Source: Anaerolineales bacterium UBA2232 (GTDB lineage Bacteria; Chloroflexota; Anaerolineae; UBA2200). Taken from it: a stretch of 37,360 nucleotides of DNA. Under the pieces are notes generated by a model. It searched no databases. It was not told where the DNA came from and saw nothing but the letters and a program-made list of their open reading frames with translations. The DNA is taken from assembly GCA_002348045.1 (NCBI GenBank), contig DDYO01000265.1:1-37360 (forward strand). The letters are read 5' to 3'. The position numbers and the translations under genes are program-made. Positions 32,047-37,360 of this stretch are shown here, piece after piece (the stretch's first letter is position 1; each line of letters opens with the position of its first letter).

Positions 32047-33512
32047 ACAAGAGACCAGATTGGTTCAAGGGCATCTTCCCGGCGCTGGTAACCCCTTCGA
32101 CCAAGGATGAGGGAGTGGATGAGTCCGCCCTGCGGCAGGTCATCCGCTACGTTCTGCCGCATGTGGACGGTGTGGTGCCGGTGGGGACTACCGGCGAGTT
32201 CGTTTACCTCACCGAGGACGAAAAGCGAAGGGTGATCGACATAACGCTTGATGAGGTAGCGGGCCGCGTGCCGGTGGTTGCGGGCACCGGGTGTACGACG
32301 ACCCGGGCGACTATCGCGTTGACCCGTTACGCCATGGAGGCAGGCGCCCAGGCGGCCCTGGTGGTGACGCCGTACTACCTGAAGCCGGCTTACAACGAAG
32401 TCTATGAGCACTATGAGGCCGTCAGCAAGGTTGGGCTGCCCATCATCCTGTACAACATTCCACAATGCGCGGGGACGCACCACGAGTGGTGGACCGTGGA
32501 GGGCTTGGCGGCGCTGGACAATATCGTTGGAATCAAGGATTCCAGCGGCGATGCACCCTTCTTGGCGGCATTGCTGGAAAAAGTCCGCGGGACCATCGGC
32601 GTGTTCTGCGGGCACGACGAGGTCGTGACGGCTGCCCTGGCGGCGGGCGCGGAAGGGGCGATCCTGGCCAGTGCTAATCTGATTCCCGATGTGTGGCAGG
32701 AGATCTATCGGGCGGTTCAAGAGGGTGATCTCGCCAAAGCTCAGAAATTGCAGGCCAGGATCCAAATCTTGGTGCGCCTGGTCGTGCGTCAGGGCTCGGT
32801 GCAGGCGGTCAAAGAAGGACTACAAATGATGGGCATTCCGGTGGGCGATGGCCGCCTGCCGATGATGCAGGGTGATGCGTTCCGACGCGAAGATAGCGAG
32901 GATCTGCGCCTTCAGTTGGAGATGCTGGGCAAGATCAAACCGCAATCGGTGCGGTATAGCCTGGGAGACAAGGTGGCGGCTACCCAAGTGGCGGCGATCC
33001 CGACTACTCCCAAAGAGGTGGGAGGATTCGCTTTGAAGGTGGGCGAAGGCTTCGCAGGTCCCCCCTTCAATGAGCTTGCCCATGTGGACCTGGTGCTGGG
33101 AAAGCTCGGCGGGCCGGTGGACAAGGCTATCCGCCAGGCTCTAAGCGTGCCGCATCCAGGCCATGAGGTCAAGCTGGTGTGCGAGCGGCCTCGCACCCTG
33201 ATCGTGCCGACGGTAACCGTGCGTACGGCCAAACAGAGCGAGCATATCTACCAATGGGCCGCCCAAGGCGTGGTCAAGGCCATTGAGTTGAGCATAGCCG
33301 ACGGTTTTCTGCCCGAGCCTCTGCTGGATGACCTGGCGATGATCGCTAACGTGTTTGTGCACCCATCGGCGGTCAACCGTGTGCGCATCGAGAAGAACAA
33401 CTACAAAGCGATGCGCGCAGCGATCCGCAAGGCCATTGAGGGACGGCCGACCCTCGCGGAGCTGGTGCACGAAAGCGGGGCGGCGCGTCACCCGTTCCGC
33501 TATGCTCCATAG
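32043..33512 (+). CDS. DapA-superfamily aldolase fused to a Fae domain (second copy, Fae His kept)
   Basis: 489 residues. It is a paralogue of the protein at 30405-31835. Residues 1-300 form the aldolase barrel with GTTGEF (Thr49, Thr50), [14 protein letters not shown] (Tyr137) and Lys165 in GIKDSSGD; the DapA Arg is again absent ([11 protein letters not shown]). Residues about 325-489 match Fae over its whole length: [21 protein letters not shown] with His347 at the catalytic His place, then [51 protein letters not shown], a [11 protein letters not shown] helix and a closing RHPFRY that mirrors the THPFA end of Fae. The start overlaps the small Cys-rich gene. A perfect terminator follows. 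Function unknown; a formaldehyde-linked aldolase is inferred. Confidence 0.87.
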   Translation: MNKRPDWFKGIFPALVTPSTKDEGVDESALRQVIRYVLPHVDGVVPVGTTGEFVYLTEDEKRRVIDITLDEVAGRVPVVAGTGCTTTRATIALTRYAMEAGAQAALVVTPYYLKPAYNEVYEHYEAVSKVGLPIILYNIPQCAGTHHEWWTVEGLAALDNIVGIKDSSGDAPFLAALLEKVRGTIGVFCGHDEVVTAALAAGAEGAILASANLIPDVWQEIYRAVQEGDLAKAQKLQARIQILVRLVVRQGSVQAVKEGLQMMGIPVGDGRLPMMQGDAFRREDSEDLRLQLEMLGKIKPQSVRYSLGDKVAATQVAAIPTTPKEVGGFALKVGEGFAGPPFNELAHVDLVLGKLGGPVDKAIRQALSVPHPGHEVKLVCERPRTLIVPTVTVRTAKQSEHIYQWAAQGVVKAIELSIADGFLPEPLLDDLAMIANVFVHPSAVNRVRIEKNNYKAMRAAIRKAIEGRPTLAELVHESGAARHPFRYAP

Positions 33513-33545
33513 GAGCGGTACACCGCGCATGGTCTGCAACAGAAG

Positions 33546-33589
33546 AAACAGCGGGATGTGCTCTCCGAGGAGAGCACATCCCGCTGTTT
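33546..33589. terminator. Strong terminator closing the aldolase-Fae cluster
   Basis: Perfect inverted repeat with 21-base arms (33546-33566 and 33569-33589) around GA. The arms start AAACAG and end CTGTTT, giving short A and T tracts on the two sides. It separates the plus-strand cluster from the convergent dehydrogenase gene and may act both ways. No gene lies in 33590-33679. Confidence 0.85.
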
Positions 33590-33679
33590 GCGCTACGCCA
33601 TATACTTGGTAAGGCTTGCAGGCCCTACGGTCACACAGGCCGCGAGCGCCCCGTGCCGGCCCGCAGAGCGGTCAGTCGA

Positions 33680-34738
33680 TTACATCGTTACCACGACGCG
33701 GTAGGTTCGCTCCGCTCGCGACGCGAGTTCCAAGGCGTCCTTGATGTTTGCCAGCGGTATGGTGGTCTCGATGAGTGGCTTGACGTTGAGAATACCCGCC
33801 GACAGAAGCCTTGTGGCCACCACAAAGGCCTGCACATCGCCGCTCATGGAGCCGGTGATGGTGACTTGCTGGCGGTGGACAAAGTTGGGGTCCACACAAA
33901 GGTCTTCGGCGGGGTGCGCCGAGGCGAAGAGCATCATGCGGCCCAGGGGGGCCATCGCCTGCACCGCCTGCTTGTTGGCGGCGCCGCTGCCAATGGCGAC
34001 GATGACAACATCGGCGCCGCGGCCATCGGTGAGCTTGCGTACCTCTTCGCCGACATCCACCTCTTTGGGATTGAGGATGGCCTGGGCGCCAAGGGTCAGC
34101 GCTTTCTGAGCGCGAACAGAGTCAATGTCACTGACAAAGACCCGGGCACCGGCGGCCTTGGCCACCATCATGTTCAACAGGCCCATAGTTCCGGAGCCAA
34201 TGACCAGCACATCCTCGGACATCTTGAGGCCCAGCTTGCGATGCGCATGCACCACACAGGCCGTTGGCTCGGAAAGGGCGGCCTCTTCGAAGGGCAGATC
34301 GCTGGCGACCTTGTAGATGCGGTCCACGGTGGCAGCCCGGTACCCGCTCAGTCCCCAGGCGCCGGTGAGGCCCTCGTAAGGGGCGCCGCGCTGCAGAGCT
34401 AGGTTTTCGCACTTGGTGGTTTCGCCGATGCGGCAGGGGAGACACTGACCGCAGCTGGACGCGCCCACCACTACATGGTCGCCGACCTTCAGGTTGGTGT
34501 TGGTGCCCTCTGCAATGGACTCGATCACCCCAGAGTACTCATGCCCGCCAACCCAGGGGTAGCGGGTGACGGCCATCTTGTCGACGCCGGTGTAGGTACG
34601 CTGCTCAAGGGTACACAGCGCACAGGCTTTGATCTTGACGAGTATTTCCCCTGCCCTGGGGACAGGCTTGGCGATCTCTCGGATCTCTACCTGCCTCGTG
34701 CCGGTCATGACGGCAACCTTCATTGTTTCTGGTGACAT
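33680..34738 (-). CDS. Zinc-dependent medium-chain alcohol/polyol dehydrogenase
   Basis: 352 residues, usual length for the sorbitol/threonine dehydrogenase branch. Catalytic zinc ligands by motif: Cys42 in ACALCTLEQ, His66-Glu67 in GGHEYSG and Glu157 in LSEPTA. Structural zinc: Cys96, 99, 102 and 110 in SCGQCLPCRIGETTKC. The Rossmann fold has GSGTMGLLNM (181-190), and the following strand ends in SDID, where an acidic residue favours NAD over NADP. It would oxidise a secondary alcohol of a sugar or polyol in the cytoplasm. AAAGGAGCG precedes the ATG. It lies downstream of the PTS genes in the same direction, beyond a hairpin, so it probably acts on the imported sugar or its product. Confidence 0.9.
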   Translation of the reverse strand: MSPETMKVAVMTGTRQVEIREIAKPVPRAGEILVKIKACALCTLEQRTYTGVDKMAVTRYPWVGGHEYSGVIESIAEGTNTNLKVGDHVVVGASSCGQCLPCRIGETTKCENLALQRGAPYEGLTGAWGLSGYRAATVDRIYKVASDLPFEEAALSEPTACVVHAHRKLGLKMSEDVLVIGSGTMGLLNMMVAKAAGARVFVSDIDSVRAQKALTLGAQAILNPKEVDVGEEVRKLTDGRGADVVIVAIGSGAANKQAVQAMAPLGRMMLFASAHPAEDLCVDPNFVHRQQVTITGSMSGDVQAFVVATRLLSAGILNVKPLIETTIPLANIKDALELASRAERTYRVVVTM

Positions 34739-34776
34739 TTGCGCTCCTTTGGTACTGAATGTTTCTACAACAGCAA

Positions 34777-34809
34777 GCCCAGGGCGGCGCTTTCGCCGCC
34801 GCCCTGGGC
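34777..34809 (-). terminator. GC-rich intercistronic hairpin between PTS IID and the dehydrogenase
   Basis: Perfect 13-bp stem GCCCAGGGCGGCG with its complement (34777-34789, 34797-34809) around a seven-base loop. In the direction of transcription it follows the IID stop by about 35 bases and is not followed by a T-run. It could attenuate or stabilise the upstream message rather than fully terminate it. Confidence 0.55.
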
Positions 34810-34844
34810 CACGAGCACTTGAAACTATGCAATTGTCTGGAGCT

Positions 34845-35675
34845 CTAGCTCAAGATCTTGAGCCAACCGCCAACGATGCCGATCACAAAGATCCAAAGCA
34901 CGATCTTGTTGACCGAGACGCGCCGGACCATCGCCTGCCAGACGGCAACGGCGGTGATGAGCGGCAGCAGGCTGGGGAGGATCTTGTCCAGAACATCCTT
35001 GCCCAGGGCGACGGTGGTCTGGTCCTGCGTCCACGCGATGGGTGTTCCTACGGTGATAAAGCGCGGGACCATGACGCCGGCAACCATCAGGCCTGTGATG
35101 GACGCTGCGGTGGTGAGCTTGTCCATCGTGCCGCCCTCGAGGACGCGCTCGATGGCCGAACGCCCGCCGCGGTAACCCAGCATGAACATGACGTAGGTCA
35201 CGCCCCAGGTCCAGGCCGCGCCCAAGATCATGAAGAGGATCGGGCCGAGGGCATTGCCCTGCATGGCGAAACCGATGCAGATGGTCAGGGTGATGGGGAT
35301 GAACAGGCCCTGCTGCAAGGTGTCGCCCAGGCCAGCGAAGGGGCCCATCAGGCCCGACTTGAGGCCGTTGATGGTCTCGTCGGTGATGTCCGCCCCGTTG
35401 GCGCGCTCCTCTTCCAGCGCTGCGATCAGGCCGGGGATGACCGCGCCGATGGTGGTGGCGGTGTTGAAGAACACCAGGTGGCGCTTCATCGCCGCGCTGA
35501 TGTCTTCCTTGGTGGTGTACAGCCGCTTGATGACGGGCACCATGGCATGGGCGAAGCCGACGCCCTGAAGCCGCTGCCAGTTGTACAATCCGTGGAGGAA
35601 GCACATCCAGTTAAAGTAGGACCAAAACAGATCACTTTGGGTCAAGGCTTTCTTGGGTGTGGTTTGCGCGGTCAT
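34845..35675 (-). CDS. PTS mannose/fructose/sorbose-family transporter, subunit IID
   Basis: 276 residues. IID forms the sugar channel with IIC in the inner membrane. Family features are TQSDLFWSYFNWMCFLHG with YNWQRLQGVGF at the N-terminus, FFNTATTIGAVIPGLIAALEE, the signature GLKSGLMGPFAGLGDTLQQG, and a membrane-spanning C-terminus. The start overlaps the IIC stop as ATGA (35672-35675), so the two are translated together. Substrate class within the family (mannose, sorbose, N-acetylgalactosamine, others) cannot be told from sequence alone. This transporter family is mostly known from Firmicutes and Proteobacteria, so its presence in a Chloroflexota-like genome may reflect transfer. Confidence 0.93.
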   Translation of the reverse strand: MTAQTTPKKALTQSDLFWSYFNWMCFLHGLYNWQRLQGVGFAHAMVPVIKRLYTTKEDISAAMKRHLVFFNTATTIGAVIPGLIAALEEERANGADITDETINGLKSGLMGPFAGLGDTLQQGLFIPITLTICIGFAMQGNALGPILFMILGAAWTWGVTYVMFMLGYRGGRSAIERVLEGGTMDKLTTAASITGLMVAGVMVPRFITVGTPIAWTQDQTTVALGKDVLDKILPSLLPLITAVAVWQAMVRRVSVNKIVLWIFVIGIVGGWLKILS

Positions 35676-36418
35676 GCTGCCTCCCTGTCAGAACCCATGA
35701 GCGAAACATAGATGCCGCCGATGGCCATTCCCATGAGGCCGGCCAGCATCAAGTCCTTGGTGAAGTAGGCGGCGATCAGGAAGCCGAGGAAGAAGAACGG
35801 CATCAGCTTGGGACGGCCGGTGTACATCAAGAGCATTGCCACACCAACAGCGGGCAGCATCTTGCCGGCGACGTTGAGGCCGGCCGAAAGACCCGCAGGC
35901 ATGATATTAAGCAATCCCTTGACCACATCACCACCATACATCGTCACCAGGAAGGTGGGGATGAATCGGAAGGGGAAGATCGCCGCCTGCCGCGGGATCA
36001 GGTTGACCAGGGGAATGCCCCGCAACTCACCCCGCTCGGCGTACTGGTCCGCCCAGTTGGGGAAGATCGACGAGATGGTCATGGTGATGGTGTTGAGGGT
36101 TACTCCCAGCAAGCCGATGGGCACCGCTACAGCCAGTGCCTGCTGTGGGTCCAGCCCACCGGTGATGGCCGCGGTGGTGCCGATGATACCGGCCAGCGTG
36201 GCGTCAGCCGGGGAAGAACCGCCAGCGGAGATCACACCGAGATAGATCAGGTTGATCGTAGCCCCAACGATCATGCCCTTGACCGGATCGCCAAGGATGA
36301 GGCCCACGACAAAGCCCGAGACCAGGGGACGACCGGCGAACATGCCACCGATGTTGAGCGAAAAGGCCGAGCCAGTCCACCAGGTCCACAAGCCAATGAG
36401 AATCGCTTGAAATAGCAT
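35672..36418 (-). CDS. PTS mannose/fructose/sorbose-family transporter, subunit IIC
   Basis: 248 residues from the ATG at 36418, chosen because AAAGGAGCGG lies about seven bases upstream; an ATG at 36463 would add 15 polar residues with no such site. The protein is almost wholly hydrophobic. It begins LFQAILIGLWTWWTG and contains the family signature around ISAGGSSPADATLAGIIGT and the GLDPQQALAVAVP segment, with about six to seven membrane helices. With IID it makes the permease. The stop overlaps the IID start. There is a 114-base gap after the IIB stop containing only the ribosome-binding region. Confidence 0.93.
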   Translation of the reverse strand: MLFQAILIGLWTWWTGSAFSLNIGGMFAGRPLVSGFVVGLILGDPVKGMIVGATINLIYLGVISAGGSSPADATLAGIIGTTAAITGGLDPQQALAVAVPIGLLGVTLNTITMTISSIFPNWADQYAERGELRGIPLVNLIPRQAAIFPFRFIPTFLVTMYGGDVVKGLLNIMPAGLSAGLNVAGKMLPAVGVAMLLMYTGRPKLMPFFFLGFLIAAYFTKDLMLAGLMGMAIGGIYVSLMGSDREAA

Positions 36419-36532
36419 GCGGATCCGCTCCTTTCGATACGAGTAGTAGTTCGAACTGCTCAAACCGGGAAAAGCATCAGCTTCTACTCGATATGCACCT
36501 CCTTTGGCACTCCATTCAGGATGCTGAGCGGG

Positions 36533-37021
36533 TTATTTTCCGGCGATCACGGGTAGGGTGCTGATGTCCACAATCTCGGAATCGGGCAGGATCTGTATCT
36601 CTACCCTAACGCCCCGCTCGAGGATTTTGCGAAAGGTTTCCGCCTGTTCAGGCATGATGGAGATATTCTTGTACAACGAGACCGTGCCGGGCTTGGAGCC
36701 CATTCCACCGATGTTCACCTTGTCAACCTGCAGGCCGCCTTCCAGAAGGCTGAGCACTTCCTCAGGCGACTTGCACAGGAGGAACAGCTTGTCTTTGTCA
36801 TACTGGTTGGAGGCCATAGCCTTGAGGGTGTCTTCACGGGAGAGGATATCGACCTTGACGCCGAGGGGGGCGGTCATCTTCATCACTTTGGAGAGAAAGG
36901 GATCCTTGACCACGGCATCGCTGGCGATCACGATGCGGTTCGCGCCGAGGCGCCGCGTCCACATGGCGCCGACCTGACCGTGAATGAGCCGGTCGTCGAT
37001 GCGCATTAGCAGCAAAGTCAT
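36533..37021 (-). CDS. PTS mannose/fructose/sorbose-family phosphotransferase, subunit IIB
   Basis: 162 residues, standard for a free-standing IIB. It relays phosphate from IIA to the sugar in the cytoplasm. The phosphorylated residue is His14 in MRIDDRLIHGQVGAMW; DKLFLLCKSPEEVLSLLEGG and VNIGGMGSKPGT are typical for the fold. The ATG at 37021 has GGAGGT seven to ten bases upstream; the open frame extends to 37087 but without such a site. It is first in a IIB-IIC-IID operon. No IIA gene lies in the window on either strand; it may be beyond the right edge or elsewhere. Transcription starts from the consensus promoter at 37223-37251. Confidence 0.93.
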   Translation of the reverse strand: MTLLLMRIDDRLIHGQVGAMWTRRLGANRIVIASDAVVKDPFLSKVMKMTAPLGVKVDILSREDTLKAMASNQYDKDKLFLLCKSPEEVLSLLEGGLQVDKVNIGGMGSKPGTVSLYKNISIMPEQAETFRKILERGVRVEIQILPDSEIVDISTLPVIAGK

Positions 37022-37222
37022 TAGGCGTACCTCCGGGATTGGGGTTGACCGAAGGCCTGAGACGGCTGGCTGATTGTCTCCGTCCAAAGCCGGCAGTCAT
37101 GAATGGTCTGGTGACCAGAGAGAACCACTACGTTCATGCCCACTCAGGGCTTTAGGTTGCGAACTTATTCGGCTTTGCTGATCCACCTAAAGTCGTCAGT
37201 GGCCCAAAAGGACCCGGGGTAG
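37022..37222 (-). other. Long 5' leader of the PTS operon
   Basis: About 195 bases between the predicted start of transcription (near 37216) and the IIB ATG, with no coding sequence I can support. It contains the palindrome TCTGGT-G-ACCAGA (37107-37119), which would suit a protein-binding site better than an RNA hairpin because its loop is one base. No known riboswitch or antiterminator (RAT-like) structure was recognised. Confidence 0.4.
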
Positions 37223-37251
37223 ATATTACCACGACCCAGGCCCCTTGTCAA
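37223..37251 (-). promoter_or_regulatory. Consensus sigma70 promoter of the PTS operon
   Basis: On the minus strand perfect TTGACA (37251-37246), 17-bp spacer, TAATAT (37228-37223). It is the best promoter match in the window. Confidence 0.8.
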
Positions 37252-37293
37252 ATGAGGTCCTCTTCTTGTCAAGCGCAAAATACGCAATGTCAA
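37246..37293 (-). repeat. Three TTGACA hexamers at exact 21-bp spacing upstream of the PTS operon
   Basis: On the minus strand TTGACA occurs at 37293-37288, 37272-37267 and 37251-37246, each 21 bp apart, so all three face the same side of the helix. The last is the -35 box. Flanks are partly shared (CTTGACAAG / TTTGACAAG / CTTGACATT). This looks like tandem activator half-sites or stacked promoters. Confidence 0.65.
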
Positions 37294-37304
37294 GTCGATG
37301 ATGA

Positions 37305-37321
37305 CCTATCGTTTTGATAGG
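37305..37321. promoter_or_regulatory. Inverted repeat CCTATC-N5-GATAGG, possible operator
   Basis: Perfect 6-bp arms (37305-37310, 37316-37321) around GTTTT, 12 bp upstream of the most distal TTGACA repeat. Size and symmetry suit a dimeric regulator of the PTS operon or of a gene beyond the right edge. Confidence 0.45.
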
Positions 37322-37360
37322 CGGACCTGACCCATTTGGTGCTGTGCCAACACATGGTAT

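Noticed and set aside
30405..33512. Annotation of both fusions as lysine-pathway dapA
   Set aside because: The Arg that defines DapA after the catalytic Tyr is absent, the proteins are far longer than DapA, and no lysine gene is nearby.
34629..35711. Long plus-strand open frame (360 codons) across the dehydrogenase start and PTS IID
   Set aside because: It lies antisense to clearly recognisable IID and dehydrogenase genes, its translation is rich in Asp, Gly, His and Gln without family motifs, and such frames are expected in GC-rich codon usage.
1..37360. CRISPR array, prophage, insertion sequence or integrase attachment sites
   Set aside because: No regularly spaced repeats of suitable length, transposase, integrase or phage structural gene was seen on either strand.

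Overview
The window is a gene-dense, GC-rich bacterial chromosome segment. It looks like a member of the Chloroflexota (Anaerolineae-like). The reasons are the Thr/Pro-rich linkers of the lipoproteins (after the lipid-anchored Cys, and inside the PpiC protein), the orphan lipoprotein set, a Zn-binding S18 and the general style of the housekeeping proteins. This assignment is inference: there is no rRNA gene in the window. Several genes carry clear sigma70-type promoters (TTGNNN, 17-18 bp, TATAAT-like). I see no tRNA, rRNA, CRISPR array, insertion sequence or prophage gene.

Layout. 1-1061: the end of pyrD and pyrK (pyrimidine synthesis). 1112-3525 (minus): a PLP-binding YggS protein translationally coupled to a large eukaryote-like type IB topoisomerase. 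3710-5970: a membrane-dipeptidase-family enzyme and a DUF3048 lipoprotein. 6022-9314 (minus): a solute-binding lipoprotein coupled to a lipoprotein of the phosphodiesterase/alkaline phosphatase superfamily that has lost its catalytic residues. 9677-12088: a YkvA-like membrane protein, rpsF and rpsR behind a structured leader, and a membrane-anchored PpiC foldase, ending in a strong terminator. 12148-14301 (minus): bifunctional Rel (ppGpp). 14459-17456: SbcC/Rad50 and an SCP2 protein. 17705-22839: an LsrK-like FGGY kinase, ComEC and an SGNH hydrolase. 22844-26933: iorA, iorB and pyrG.

The most interesting block is 26976-33512. It is a six-gene co-directional cluster: a TalC/Fsa-type transaldolase with a Cys-containing insertion, a xylulokinase, a U32-like barrel protein of unknown function, and two tandem proteins in which a DapA/NAL-superfamily aldolase is fused to a C-terminal formaldehyde-activating-enzyme (Fae) domain. 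A tiny eight-cysteine DUF6485 protein is wedged between the two fusions with translational coupling. The second fusion keeps the Fae catalytic His; the first has Gln there. Neither aldolase domain has the Arg expected of a true dihydrodipicolinate synthase. I read this as a candidate undescribed pathway linking a pyruvate-type aldolase to formaldehyde or C1-carrier chemistry and pentose/triose phosphates.

Convergent to it, past a perfect 21-bp terminator stem, lies a minus-strand mannose-family PTS operon (IIB, IIC, IID) followed by a Zn-dependent sugar-alcohol-type dehydrogenase. It is driven by a consensus promoter preceded by three TTGACA hexamers spaced exactly 21 bp. It probably imports and oxidises a sugar or polyol whose carbon could feed the aldolase/xylulokinase cluster.
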